Positions 11,215 through 27,100 of a DNA stretch of 64,000 nucleotides are shown piece after piece. The notes under the pieces were generated by a model. The model saw nothing but the letters and a program-made list of their open reading frames with translations, was not told where the DNA came from and did not search any database. A program made the translations under genes and the position numbers. Source of the stretch: Dolomedes plantarius (taxonomy: Eukaryota; Arthropoda; Arachnida; Araneae; Dolomedidae); contig OU015493.1 in the NCBI GenBank assembly GCA_907164885.2, positions 56,571,302-56,635,301 on the forward strand. Reading direction: 5' to 3'. Within the stretch, counting starts at the first letter, position 1. Each line of letters opens with the position of its first letter.

Positions 11215-14200
11215 GTAGGTTTTTTTTTTTATTATTAGATTTTAAATTTACTTATGACTGCTTATTTAGTCGATCTTTCTTTCCTTCTTTTTATGGTTAG
11301 AGATATATACATGCTGTCCTTCAGGATATTTAGAAGGGCTGACAGTCACTCCCATTTTAGCTTGAAAAGTTTATCCTGCCCCATATTTTAAACGATTCTA
11401 CCTTAACTAAGAATTTCGCTGTTAGAATCTATGTTAAGGAAATTTGAATTCAGGTTTTAAAAATCAGCTTTAATTATTTAAAACTATTTCCTCTCTATTA
11501 AATATGTGCCAGATAATACTTAATAACTATAAGACATCATATTTAAATTAAATTACCCGAAAAATAATTATATCCAAATCAGAACTGATATTTTCATTAA
11601 AGCATGATATTATCCTCTTTTATGGGAGCACGCTGCCCTTATTCTGCTGGAAAGAGTAGAGAGTAGACCATAATAGTTATTCATATTCTATAAATGCACT
11701 TAAAGTATGCTTAAAATTGGAATTTAAACTAGCATTTTTCAGTGTATGGAATATGAAAATTATGATCATTCCATAGGAAAATGCTTTTTTCTATAAATTA
11801 AAAAAATGAATGTGACTAAACTCTTAAAACCTATCCAATAAAACAGTGGATCTCTCAACTTGGGGAGCACATCACCCTGTGGAGGCATGAGTGATATTTA
11901 GGGGGGGGGGGGGGGGGGGACTGAATGGTTGGCAAAAAATGTGTAGAACATATTTTAACAAGGCCTGCAAAATCAAAAATTAAATTCAGCATTCAGATAA
12001 ATGATAGTTATATTTTCTTACATTTTCATTTATTATTTATAATTGCAATGATATAGAGATGTAAACAGCGTAGAGCTGTTGTATTTTTTACTGTTAATAT
12101 ATACTTCTTTCATAGTTGGCACTACTAGCATCTGAGTCTTTGTTTGGCTCTCCGGGCCATTACTGCAGCATGCTCATAAACTTGTAGCTAGTACATGCAC
12201 TTTGGCTAGTCTCAACTTTCATATTTTGATCTTTCTGCTCATTTTAATCTCTTAAAATTTAAGTAGGCATGTTTCAGACCGGGGGGAGAGAGGGAGGTCT
12301 GAAAGTCATCCAAAGGGAGTCATAGAATCACTGCATTAAAGTTGCATTTATAAAGTCTAAGCATCTAATAAGTGTCTAAAACTGTGTTTTATTAAACTAA
12401 ACAAGAGAAAAAAATCCAGATAAAAAGCAAACAATCTTACCAAAATGAACAAGGATCATTGACAGGAAAACAATTGTATCAAATTGCAGAATATATCACC
12501 AAATTTGGTATGATGATATGAATACAAAATAGCATTAATATCTATTGCAAAAAATTCACTATCGTATGGAGTCGTTACAGTACCGTTCTTCTCATATTTT
12601 ATCATATTTTATTTTGGAAAGATACATTGATGTGAACAACTTGAGCAGCAGGTGGCAAATTTTTGTACAGATTTGTATTTTTCAGGCACTCATTTCCAAA
12701 ATTGTGTTGACAAAAGCTGCCTGATAATGAGTCTGGGTGTTTCAAGCCTCACATTAAGCATAGTGAGCCACAATTTGAGTATCCCTGGTCTAACCTATCA
12801 ATATTATTCATTTACCTTAAAGAAACATGTGGTGAAATTTAGCTACTGTCTTCAAAATATATAAAAATTCTTTCAAGTATTTTTTGAAAGAGCTTAAAAA
12901 TATGTACTGGACCTAATAGTGTTTATGAAATATTAATTAATCAAAGTGTGTCTTCAATTTATAGTATTGGAAAACATTTAATTGTGCTACGTCCAAATGC
13001 TGTCAAAATGCTGAAGTATGTTAGATGAATTGTAAACTTAAGTTAAAATTTTTAAGGGGGCACAATAAGAAGTTATTTTTTCTTTGAAATTGAGTTTCAA
13101 TATGATCACACCTTCAGACAGTATTCAAGAAATGAGATGGTATCTAATATACTATTTTAACTGATTAGTTTAGATATAGTTTTCATTTGGATATACTTCA
13201 TAGTTTGGATAAGATTAATAACTTTTTGATAAAATGATAATCTTTTGATTAAAATGTGATGTACTGAAAATCATTTTAGCAGTTAAAGCTTGCACAAATA
13301 TTCTTTAAATTATATTTTATGATTTTAAACTGCACTTTTTTTTTTTTTTTTTTCCAGGAAGTGGGTTTCATACAAGAGTGGATAGTAAAGGTTTTCGAAT
13401 ATTGAAAAATCAAGTTGATGATTTATCTTTCTTTACTCAAGATGAAATTATCAATCTTCTTAAACAGAATATTTTATATTCTGATGGTAAGCTTTATTTT
13501 AATGCAATAAAATTTATTATAATTATTGACTAGGATGTAATCTTTTTAATAGAGTGGTATTTCCCTTTTTATGATAAAACCCTTTTTATTGATAAAAACT
13601 TACAGATATTGACCACTATTAATCTTTGTGGCCATCATTTCATGTCTGTGTTAGCATAATCTGTGAAGGAAAATTTTTTTATTGCTTGGGTTTTTTTTTT
13701 TAAATTTAGTCTCTATGAAAATTTTATATCCATATCATTAAAACTATTTAAACAAGACTAAATTGTTTTTAATTTATCTCTTTTCATTCTTTTATTTTTA
13801 GTTTTAGTATATTCTTATGTATTATTACTGTACGGAAAATGAAAAGGAATAATTAAAATAAGGTTTGAATGTAAGGTTCGAGGTCAAACAAAATTCCTCT
13901 CAGGTTGTGTATTGCTATGTATTTGAGCTAAATTTTTAATCAGTTTTTATAAAAATAAAATTTCTGATATTTACAGTTTGTAATGATTTTTGTTTTTCAA
14001 ATGTATTGTCTTGTATCTTGTATGTGTTTGTAAAAAATTGGGAACAGATTTCTCAGACGCACCGGGCTTGGCGACAAGTTGGCGCCAAAACTTTTTGACG
14101 CCAACTTGGCGGAAAGATGGCGTCAACACATTTTGGCACCAACTTGACAAAAAGTTGTCGTCAAATGTTTTTGACGCCAACTTTTCCCTACTCCGCAGAC

Positions 14201-15106
14201 ATGTTAAAGTGCGAAATGTAAACAAAAACATCAATGGCGACTAAGAAACAACAAATAAGTTGGAAAACAAACTTACCGCTGGCTTTACGAAAGTCGTAAG
14301 CGCACACGGGATCTTCGCTTCGCTCAGATCCCTCGCTACACTCCGCTTCGCTACGTTCCGCGTCAGTCCAAAAACATTACAGAAAAGCCGCTGCCGCTGG
14401 CTTCGCTATGCACCGGTGGCTGTAGTACAGTACCAAAAAGCTTCCGGTGGCTGTAACGGTCAGTAAAGCAAAGCTTACGCTGGCCATACGAATTCGTAGG
14501 CGTAAACGGCAATTCTCCATACAAAACCTATTACACACCTGTTTTCAATAAAATCCAGCTTAAACAACAACCTCGTGCACTCAATGGCAACTTAGAAGCC
14601 ATTGCACTCAATAAATGAACATAGCACCAAAAAACACACATATAACATCAAATAATGCACAAAATTTAAACTTAACTTTATAATCCACCATTATTTTAAA
14701 AACTCACACACCGCATTCAAAATTGTTCAACATAAGAAGAATCTTTTAATTCGTCAAAATAAATCACCTGTCAAATGCACGTGATACATCCGTCACGAAA
14801 TAATCACATGATAAATACGTCACGAATTTACAGGAGCCACAACGTTGGCGCCTTAATCGCCTCAGCTTGGCAACCAAAAAATTTCGCCAAAATCGCATGG
14901 TTACCACGCCATACACAAAATCGCCAAGCTTTCAACGCGGTGCGTCTGAGAAATCTGTACCAAAAATTGTTAGCATTCACATTGTCTAACATTTTTGAAA
15001 AAAAATCTTTTTCTTTCTAGATGACTTATTAATTTTGAACAAACCTTATAGTTTAGTGATGCATGGTAAGTATATTTGTTGTATGTATTCTAAAATACTG
15101 GACTTT

Positions 15107-15172
<66 letters not shown>

Positions 15173-18100
15173 GCTTTATTGCAGATTTTTGTCTTTATAA
15201 AAATAATTATGAAAATTTCAAAAGATAAGTGTATTAAGAAATTTTCTTGAAACATTCTCTGTCCTCTTCTTTTTTTTTTTTTTTTTTTCCAGAATCTCAA
15301 ACAACAAAATCTCCATGTTTATCTGCAGTTTTGGATAAATTAGCAAATGAAATGAATCAACAAAGAGATAGTCCCAAATTGTATACAGTACACAGATTAG
15401 ATAAAGAAACAACTGGGTGTCTTTTGCTAGCAAGGTTTGTTCTTTTATCTGCTATCATTTTTAAAAATTTAAAAGTCTTATGTTATAAGGCTAAATGATA
15501 AAACAAACACATATGTTTTATCTATTTAATTATACAATTATTGATTTCAGTATAACACTTGTGATAAAAAGATGGGGTGATATAGATTAATAATTTATTT
15601 TCATTTTAACTCCCAAATGTTAAATTAAGCAAATGTTTAATCCTAATTGTCCTTGATAGTTTCTCGTTTATGACAAATATCTTACAAATTCTATATACAT
15701 CATACCACTATATAAATGTGGACACAGTTTTAAAGGAATGGAAAGTCATCCATGTTTTGGGACAAGCATTATTACAGGTATGTCAGATGATAAACATCTG
15801 ACATACCTGCTAATGCCTTAGTTTGATGCATATTATTTGTCTTGGTGCTTGAGAATTTAGTAATAGCAATGTGATGATATTTTGGAGAGCCATAAAAATT
15901 TGGCATCTTTGGAAATCCGCTTAGTTTTTGTGAAAATGTTTTCTGTTTTTTTTAATTCTCATTGTTGAGAGCTATTAAATTATAAAAAGAGAAAATACTC
16001 TGCTTGTTAAACAAAATTCTTACAAAATTTGTATGTAAAGGAGGAGCTAAAGCTTTTGCTTAAAAAATCAGAGGTTACAAGAGACAAATTTATTTATAAA
16101 ATCTCAAATAGATAAGAATAACATTTTGTAAAAGATAATTTTTTTTAAGTGAGTTTTAATATTATGTTAAACAATGATTCATATTAAATATTTTGAAGCA
16201 ATTTTAGTTTTTAAATATATAAAATTACATTATTAAATCATCCAAAAACAGTTAGTAGAGCACTTCAAGCAACTATATATGTATTTGTAAAACATTAAAA
16301 GGGTATAAAAACATATTTTACTTTGGCTCCTTAAAATTTTCTTTGTGCCATCGAGTTCTTTTCATTTTTATTCTTTAAATATAAGAATGAATGCCCCTCC
16401 CCCCCCAAAAAAAAACAAAAGGGGGGGGGGGGACTATTTGCATTTGTTGCTGAAAAAGCATTCATAATTGTTTAGGAGTAAAATCATTGAAAAAATTTCT
16501 TTTTGTTTATAAGCTGGATATCAGATTTTAGATAATTGCTGTAAAGTAAAAAAAAATATATTTTATTATATATAGTTAATATTAAAGCTAATTGAAATTT
16601 ACTTTTTCATTTAGTTGGTTGATTTTCATTGACTGCTATGTCTTGGCAATATATTTTGTGAGAAAGACTGTGTCCGAAATTTTACTGTTTTTAAACCATT
16701 ACTTATACAGATTATTATGTATGCATTGTTTTTTTATTAAGAAAAATGAAGGGTAAAGTGTTTTACACTATTCAGAACATTTTTTGGGAAGGGTAAGGTT
16801 AGATAATGAAAAAAAATCTGATTGGAAAATTTAAATTTGAACAGGGAAATTTAGATTAAATCTGCAAAAGTAAAAAAATCAACATCTTTAATTCTGGTCA
16901 CCTTGTATATATCGTTCATTCCTTTCAACAACGTCATATCTAAAAAAAACGGGATTTTTCAGGAGAGTGATTTTAAAGTTTGAAAGTAGAATAAAATGTA
17001 TTAAAATTAAATATTAGTTCTGCTCTCTAGCAGCTAAATATTGAGTGGGGAGATATGGCAATCTTGCAGGGATATACTACTCTTTTAGGGCATTCTAAAA
17101 ATAGGCATAAAACTGAAAATTGTCCATTTTTGAGGTATGACGTTATTGAAAGGAGTGAGCGATATATTAATTTAATATGAAATGTTTTTTTTTTTTTTTT
17201 TTTTGTTTGTTTTGCTTTTTCCAAGCTCTAAACTTGTGTATAATTTTTTCTAGGAATGAAATAATGGCTCAAAATCTAAAATCTCTTTTTGCTCAAAGGA
17301 AAATTATCAAGAAGTACTGGATTCTTACATCTAGAGTACCTGATCCTCCTGAAGGTGATTTTTCAATTTTTGATTAGTTTTCAACATTTTGCTCTTTAAA
17401 TTAAGTGAATAAAGACTTGATAATACCCTAAAAGTTAGAAATTGTGTTAATTTTACTCTGTATGAAGAAATTTTGTATAATTCCTTGAAGATGTGACTTA
17501 TTACTCATATGAAACTGCTTTATCAACTCTTTCCAAAACTCTGGGGATGATTGTTGCTACATGCTATAAATCTAAAGCATATTATTTTGATAGGGTTTGC
17601 ATAGTCTTTAAAAGTAATTTTTTGGTAGTGGTTAGAAAGGGAACCTTAGGGTTTTTAATTTTTGAACAGTAGAGTATTTATTGATGTCTACATTCTTTAA
17701 AACAGCTGTCAAACATGTAACATGTATCCCATTGACACACTATAATTTATTTTACCTTCTTATTGCAGAAAGGAGCTAATCTTTAAAAATCTTTGTTGAA
17801 ATCTTGTTTTCTTCTCTTCTAAACCATTTTGTTTCTATTTTTGTTTCCAGTTTCCAATACACCAGACAGGGCCTGACACAGCAACTAAAGCTTTCTGGGA
17901 TTGAATCCTGCTGGTAAATAGGCTACCACCACAATTTAGACTGACCACCCCTCAGGGGTGACATTTAGTGGGCTTGTACCTTCTCTCTGACATCATAGGA
18001 CTTTCCAGTATACAGATTTTACATGGCCTATCTAGGCTAGACATTGAGATATTTAATGGTGGCAGCAGGATTTGAACCAAACACTCCCAGTCTGATTCCT

Positions 18101-21100
18101 AATGCAATGCCAATAGTCTACCTCTGTTCCCTACTGTGTGTTTTTAACTCAAACAGATATGTCATTATTTTCCATAAAAAAAATTAGCACTAATGTGCTT
18201 TTGCTAGTTCATTTATTAAAGGAATGTCTTTTCCTTTTATCAGTCTTCCAGAACAATTCTTTTGCAGGCATGTCAGGTGTTCATGAAATATGCCAGAACA
18301 GTTACTGGTGAAAAAAATATGTAAATCAATATTAATAATTTAAAAATAAGTTTAAATCAGAAATATGCCTCATCACTTTTAGATCACTTCCTACATAACC
18401 ATATATGCTACATTCCTGAAAACAGAATCCTGTACATATTATTTTAAATTTTCAGTATCTTTTTTGGCTGTTTTGAAGAGTGGCTGTTGAAAAGAGGTGA
18501 CTTCCATAATATTGGCTCTATGGAATCTTCAATCGATTCTGAAAAAATTATGGCTATTTAGAGGGGTGGCTGGCTAGAGTAGTTTTACTGTATATATGTA
18601 TGTATGTGTATATATATATTGATTGCAGCCAATATCCTAAGTTTGGCTGATTCGCAAAATGGCTGGCCATTTCTAGCATTGTCCAAGTCACTTGGCTAAA
18701 GCCCGAAATAATCAAGAATTTACAACCACTTTGGGGTTTGGCAATCCTATTTGAGATGTGCCAAACAATCAATGGATAGTTTGCAAATTCCCCAAGAAAA
18801 ATTGTCCTTTTCTCTTTGATTTTGAAGGGATTTTTTCTACTTTGACTAAATAAAGGAATTTTTACAGTGGTAGTAATATGAGTTAAAACTAGTATGATCA
18901 ACTCCCATAACTGCATGATCTACCTCCACATAACTTCTAGCTTTGACCACCTTTTCTTGGTAAATTTGGAAACTGGCCATGGATTGTCGGGTACATCGCG
19001 AATTGGCTAGCCAAAGCCTGAAGTAAATTCTCGATTATTTCAGGCTTTGGCCATGTGACTTGGACAATGGTAGAAGTGGCCGGCCATTATGTGAATTGGC
19101 CAGACTTTGGACATTGGCCCTAACATATGTATACATATACACACACACACATCCAAATTTTTTGTTTTAATTTGGAAATATCAAAAACAAAGGGAAAATG
19201 TAAGCTTTTCCCCCTATCCCCATCTGAAATGCAAGCTCTAAATATGTTAAATTGAGTAACTAACACTGGAGGGATTTTATACCAAGTTTGGATCTCTTGC
19301 TCTTGACTTAAGCTGCAGAGTGCAGGAGAGGGAGAAAAAAGAATTTTTAAAATAATGTATACTTAATTAATATAAATTCAAGAAATATGCTTATAATTAT
19401 ATTTGATTCTTTAATCAAGTAAATTTTTAAAAAGGACCTAGAAACTAAAGTGTGAGACTGCAAGTGCTTCCTTTAAAGAATTCCTGTAACTGATAAATTT
19501 AGAAAGCTTAGGCAATATTTGATAGTAACCAATTAAAATTGCCAAACAAGTTTGTTTTTTGTTTTTAATTCATACCCTATTTATTGTTAATTTTTGAAAG
19601 ACCAATGATATTGTTCTTCATATCACAACAAAATGCCTTGATGAAAAGTGCTTACAATGTATTGAAAACAGTTAAGGTAACCAGTCATGGCTCATGATTG
19701 TCTTTCATGAGGGGACTATACGCAAATAACAGCAAAGAAAGCATTGTAAACAAGATGAGAAACATATACATAGATATAACACTTTTAAACTAAAAGTCTG
19801 AAGTCATATATGTGTTGCAGAATTTTTAAAAAAAATCAGTTATAAGAATTAAAAAATACAATGACCATTTAAAATAGTAAATCTCGTAGCAACAATCATC
19901 AAAATCCTCTTCAACCTTAACTGCAACTAATTCAGCTTTTGGAGTTATAGTAGCTTTTACTGATAATCTAAGAACAGTAAAATTAGCAAAGAGTAACATG
20001 ATTTTTAAAAACATTTCTGAGGGCTGAGCTCTACAACTGCTGGGTGCAAGCTGTCACTGAAGTTCACCTTGACTACCCCTAGTTTTGAGAAAACAAAATG
20101 AAAGTTCATTTGTTGCTTATCTTACTGAGATTTAAATATAGTAGAAGAGAAGAACTTAATCTTTTTCTCTTTTTTTTTCTTTCCCCTCGAAGCCGTGCTT
20201 TATAACCTCGAGAGAGTGGTGCAATGAAAAGTAGAGCTTTGCTTAAACTACCTTTTTCCACTCTATTCTCAACAGGGCCGTTCCAACCCAGGGGTGCGAG
20301 GCACACGGGCGGCAAGTCAGTCGCCCAGTTAAAAAAAATTTTAAACTAATTTCTTGGTAAAATAATCAATATAAAAATATCATTATGCAAGGTAACTACT
20401 TAGAGTTAAAAATGCATTTTACAAGTATATCTGGAAATCACATTGGTTTTAAAAACACTACTCCACATCGCAACCAGTTGGGAAATACATTGTTTATTTT
20501 TGTTTTAACACGTTTTAATCCATCATCCCATCAAATCACGTCGCATCGCCGACATCGTGTAGGTGCGGGCAGTTTTTCTCAGGTTGCAGGAAAATACTAG
20601 TTTATGCCCTGAGCCTATAAATACAAGGACCAGGATAATTTGCACTATATTTATTTTGAACGTGTCCATCTCAACAACTGAAAAACAAAATATATTTGTC
20701 TCTAATTTTTGTGCTCGATTTTGTGATTGCTGACCAATGAAAATATTTCACAGGTAAGTAAACTTGATATTTTTTCTTTTGCGTGGTTAGCAGTTCAAAA
20801 TTGAAATAATACATTTATGGTTTGATATTTGTTTCGCAAAAAAAAAAAGAAGCTAGGATTCATTACTTTGCAAATGTTAAACATATATTACAGGAACAAG
20901 TGTAAACTTGGATTTTTGAACTGCATCACCTTATTTCTTTAACAGGTGCATTAAATATGGCAATTTTTTCAGAAATCGGGAAAATATGATTTTTTTTATT
21001 AAAGTAAACGTAGGGGGAATTGTATTTGAAATATGAACAAAATTAAAATAAAATCAATTTGGAACGTTTCTTTGCAAACGTCAATCTTTATCGAGAAACA

Positions 21101-24100
21101 GCTTAACTTACATTGCACCTTTTTTATAAGTTCTTTATTTGACTACGAATGTAAAGACGAGGCTCCAAAAAATCCAGAAGACCAATTCAAAATTAATTTT
21201 TACTTTGTAATATTGGACACTGCATTATCAAAAATAGAAGAAAGGTTCAAACAAATAAAACATCACACAGTTTTCAGTTTTCTCAATGACCTAAATAATT
21301 TCCTTGAAACAGATAAATCAAATAGGTCTACAAAATGTAAATCTGGGGAAAGTATGTGAGATGATCCATTTAAAAATGAAAAAGTTATTATAGCTGAAGA
21401 TTTATGCGATGAAATTGATAACGTTGCACCCTATATTTCCCCTGAAATGAACGCGTTAAATGTGATTCAATACCTATTTACAAATAACCTCATCTATCTG
21501 TTTCCAAATTTTATTATTACCATACGAATTTTTTTAACATTACCCGCGACTGTGGCTAGCGAGAAAAGAAGATTTTCAAAACCTAAAATAATAAAAATTT
21601 ATTTGAGATCAACAATGGGACAAGAAAGGCTTTCAGACTTATCTATTATTAGTATTGAAAAGAACATTTTGGAAGATATAGATGTATCATATTATAACAG
21701 AATTTGCATTAAAAAAGGCAAGAAAAGCAAAGATTATTTAAGCTTTTTGACTGACTTATTAAGTATATGTATTAATAGATATGTGTTGTATGTATTTAAT
21801 ATAGCGTATTCATTTGGTTATTATATCAATACATTAATAATTATTATTATGTTAAGTTGTAAAATTAAAAAATAAACTGAATTGATATTTTCTGTAATTC
21901 GTTGTTTCATTTAAGGTAAAAATATTTCAAAAAAATTTAAATTAATCCATACGGTATGAGGAGGGGGGAGCAAAATTATTCTCGCACACGGGCGGCAGCT
22001 ACCCTAGGAACGACCCTGATTCTCAACATCTTATACTTGCTAAAATGATCTTTAAAAAATTATTGAGGGAGAAAAGATTCCTTAGAAAGTTGATTCTGGT
22101 GAAAATCATGTAATTTGTATGTTTTTTGGAACATACAAATTAAATATACAAACACAATACATATGTTCTACTTGATGCAGCATTGAAAAATCATTAGTTT
22201 GCTTGTAATATATTTAAATTTATTTTTTTTTAACTCTTTCTCTCATTTGAGTCCCAACTAAAAAACATATTATTGTTAGAGTGTTAAAACTGTAAAATGT
22301 TTTGTAAAATTTAATAAAATGATAACTGTGGACTGTTGGATAAAAGTGTAAGAGGTAAATTTTTTCGAAGATTATGCATTTCCTCTGCACAGTGTAAACT
22401 AGAAAATTTTAAATTTAGAATTTTTCATAACTGCAATACGTCATTTTTCATTTTTAGGTGTGATTGATATTCCAATTGCAGAAGGTTCAATTGATAACAA
22501 AAAAAGGGTCAGTACATTATGAATTTAACTTGAAATGGCTATTGTACGCATGTCTATATTATATAAATTACAATGTACATAACTAAATATATTGAATTTT
22601 TTATCTATTATGTATTTCAATTACATTGTTTATATATGTTTATTTATGTACATAGAATGTATTTGCTTCATTAGAAATTATTTTCTGGTAGGATGGCAGC
22701 ATATTTACTTTTTTTTAAAATTATTATTATTATTATTATTACTTGCAATTATTCTGTTTCATATCACTTGTGGCAGTTCACTAATGTGGCAGTTCATGCT
22801 TGTAAGATCCACATTGTAATGTTCAAAAGTACTTTCTTTCTCTTTAAAATTGCTGTACAAGTTACTCTCTATAGCATTTAGCATTGATTTCTGCCTGATT
22901 AATTGTATGGTCATTATAAGTAGATAATCTGTAGTTTAAGATATTTATATATCTTCACAATTTCAGTTGTAGATTATTTACATTTTATACCTACTTTTTC
23001 TAGGAACATTTATAAAAATTAAATATGATTCTTTATTTAGTAGAAAATGTAAAAGGTTATGATGTAAAGAATTTTTATTGTATAAGTGATACAGAAAAAT
23101 CTTGATAAAACAGTATTATATGTTGTAGAAATGTCTAAAATATATATCTGCCATCTAACTGTGTTACTATAAACTTAGTTATAAATAAATATTTTAGCAA
23201 ATGATTTATACTAGGAATGTGGTGAGTTAAATTTTTATAAAAAAAAAAAAAGTTTAATATGTATTCTATACTGCTGTTATTTGTTAAATTATTCATTGGA
23301 AACATTTGGGATAAGTATATTTAGGAATACATCCATCATGAATATTTTAAAAGTTAGAAAAATATTTGTCACAGATAGTTCATTTATGTTCATTGAATTT
23401 ATCAGTGTGGATGATTCATTGTAATAAACTGAGAAACAAAAGGAATGGAAGCAGTTGGGTTTAGAATTTGATAAATATTCATATGACTTAAACTGGAAGT
23501 GTTGAATGTTAAAATATAGATTTTTTATTGTTCCATGTATAGTTTAGAATCATTTATTAGTGTAATGTAGTTTTATTGTGGAGTATAACTTATAGAATTC
23601 TATCCCAAAATTTTACTGGGAAAGGAAGTGTTCAGGGAGTATATGAGAATATCTTTCAATAAATAAAAAAAGAATAAGCAGTTTACAAACTATTGATTTC
23701 ATAGGAGACTAACCTCTGGAGTATTAGTTTTATTTATTTATTTTTTTAAACTGTGTCTTATTTAGATGGTTCTGAATCCTGAAATTCCCAAGGATATAGC
23801 ATACCGTAATCACTCTAAAAGAGGCAAACAAGCTGTCACATCTTACAAAGTGTTGTCAGAATCAGGTAATGCTGCCTTGGTTGAAGCCACGCCAATTACA
23901 GGTATGTATATATTACAATTTTAATAATTGATTAGACTTTTCTGAAACCTCAATTAATTAAAAACAAGCATTCTGTTTGCTTTTAATTAATAAGCTATTT
24001 GTGTATAGTGTCATCAGAAATTATAAGTGCATATTAAACAGCAGTGTTGGAAAACTAAATGCTTCTTTTTATAAGGATGTTGTGAATTAATGAGGAATTC

Positions 24101-27100
24101 TAATGAAATATAAAAAATAATTTCACACATTGATTTAAAGCATAATGTCCAAAATTTGCCCAACATTAGTTTATTCATATCAGTTTTGTTTCAAATAATT
24201 GGAAGTTTCTGTCTTGTCATGTGTTCTAATATCCTTATCCATACTATAAAATAGACTGTTTATTAAAAACTGAAATTTTGTTCGATTTCGCACTGTTACC
24301 TTTAACACTGCATTTGTAAATTTCATTTTTTTCTCCTTCTGAAAAACATTATCTTTATTCGTTAAGAAAACAGCAAAATAATAAATAAATTTGGGATCAG
24401 TATATCCATTGTATTTCTAGAAAGAAAAATCAAGATTGTGTAATCATTTGCAAATCTTAATTTGAAATGAATTTGATGGGGCTCTGAAATACTCCACCAA
24501 ACCAATGCAGAATTAAGGGTTGATATACTTTTTTAAATGCTCGAATATGTTTCTATTTTAAGAGTACTTTCAACTTTAATTCTTTTATGTGGTAAATGCT
24601 GTACTATTATTTTCTAGATTATTAACTGCATTAGATTGTGATATGAATGAGAATGTCATGTTTTGGGAAAAAAAATTCTGTATAAATTACATTTACAATT
24701 TAAAAAAAAAAAAAAAAAAGTCTCAAATTTTAAGAATTTTAAAATTAAAATTTTAAATTTGATTGTACTATTTATTAATAATACTTAATAAGTTTGACTA
24801 TTTATGATGTAATAGTAGGACTGTATTTCTCTATCTATTTATTCTGCTAGGAATCAAGCATCAAATACGTGTCCATTTTGGTTTTGGCTTATGTTGTCCA
24901 ATTTTAGGGGATCACAAGTATTCACATCTTGATAAGTTAGCACCACAGGTAACATTTACATTTAAATTTGTGTGATATATAAATATACAGTCATACCTCT
25001 ATTTAATGAACCTCTATTTTGCGAACTTTTCCTTGGAACCAAGAACATTTTGTGAAATTCTTCGTAAAATAACCTCTAATTAGCGAAGTGCATTCTCTAT
25101 TTAACAAACTTTTTCTTGTAATCCAAAATTTTTTTTCTTCATATTTATCAAAATATTTCTGAACATTTCAAACTTATTCTTTTTTTTAACGCATTTTATT
25201 GTGATCAATGAACTTGAACTGTTTTTACTAGCCGCCTGACACACTGAGAGCCGTAAAATTGTTGTCATTCTATGCATTTCCTCCTGGAAGAGCAACCTTT
25301 AACCCGACCCCCCCCCCCCCCCCCATACTGTCTACTTCACTAGAAAAACTTTCAATATCCCCCTTTCACCCTCCATGAAGCTGTCCTGTGTCCTTGAACT
25401 GGTGTCCTGTTTTGTAGATTGTTGAGTCGCTCTGGTAATTTTGGATCTCGTAGTTGGAAAATGTCAAAGCGAAAGTGTTTGAGCACAGGGCCCGATTTAG
25501 AAAATTCTTGACTATAGGCACAACTTGGGGGGCCCCCTAACACTGATGTGGGCATAAAATTTCCAAAATTGACACACAAAAAAAAAATAATTATGAATCA
25601 TTGTAAAAGTACCATTTTGCCAAGAATTGGCTATTTGAAGTGTAGAAGCCTAGAACATTATCAAATAACAAAAAGCAATACAACATATCAACTTCACCAT
25701 TAAAACACCAATACAATGCAACCAGAAAAACTTAATAATCCTATATATACACTATAACATACATATGATGAACCTAACAATCAAATTTGAAAGGTTAAGT
25801 AAAAAAAATTTGCTATTCAAAAAAGTAAAATTAAAAGAATTTGAATTGGGAATTTTTTCTTTTAAAATAAAAATGTTGGGGGCCCCCTAGGCCCGGGCTT
25901 ACTGGGCCTAGTGGAAAATCAGGGCCTGCTTGAGCATCAAAGAAAAAAATTTAATTCTTCATGAGGTGGATGAAGGCGTGAAGAAAAAGGATATTGCTTT
26001 AAAATTTGGTATTCCTCCAAACAGCTTATCAACCATAATAAAAAATTGTGATAAGATACAAAATTATGATTCATCGAATTCTGGTACAAAACGTTTAAAA
26101 ACATGTGTCTATGAAGATGTGGATGAGGCAGTTTTGAAGTGGATACACACAATACGACATAAAAATGTTCCGATCTCTGGGCCTTTCATAATTGAGAAAG
26201 ATCTTCAATTTGAGAAGGCATTGGGATACGACAAATTTCGAGGAAGCAGTGGATGGGTTGAAAATTTTAAGAGAAGACACAGAATTATAGCAAAAGTAAT
26301 ATCTGGTGAAAGTTTAAGACGTTGACAATAATGATAGTGAAAATTGGATAACGAATACACTGAGTAAAATTTATAAAGACTATAAGCCAGAAAACATCTT
26401 TAATGCGGATGAGACTGCTTTATTTTTTCAGTGTTTGCCTCAAAGGACATTAACATTTAAAAAGGAAAAATGCTTTGGAGGAAAACAAAGCAAAATAAAA
26501 TGAACTGTCATGTGGTGCATTTTACCCAATGAACTGTCATGAAAAATGGGTTCAAAAGTTGGATAAATGTATGATTGCAGAGTGTCGCAAAATTGCTCTT
26601 GTTTTTGACAATTGTCCCACCCATCCGAAAGAAATCAACCAAAAACTGAAAAATGTTACAGTTTTTTACTTGCCTCCAAACACTACATCAAAACTGCAGC
26701 CAATAGATCAACGGGTGATACAAAATTTGAAAATACACTATCGCAAAAGAATAGTGCGAAAAGTTATCACTGCACTTGAGAACAATCAATCCATGCCAAA
26801 GATCAACTTACGGGAAAGCATATCAGAAATTTCCAAAGCATGGAACTATGATGTCACAGATCGTACTATTCGCAACAGTTTTGCCAAAGCTGAATTCTTT
26901 GTCAGCAATGAGAATTTAGCAAGTATGGAGTACGAAGACGATATTCACTAAGAGGAACTTAAAAAAGGTGGATACAGCTAAGGGAAAAAGAAGAAATTAA
27001 TGATGATGTGCTGATTGAGGATTTTCTTTCACTTGATTCTGAAGCTGAACCCTTAGAAACACTAACTGAAATGGATATTTTGGACAGTGCGAAAAATAAA

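Noticed and set aside
15035..15300. ORFs over the CT/poly-T tract on both strands
   Set aside because: They are translations of simple repeats; the real coding sequence there is two short RPUSD4 exons.
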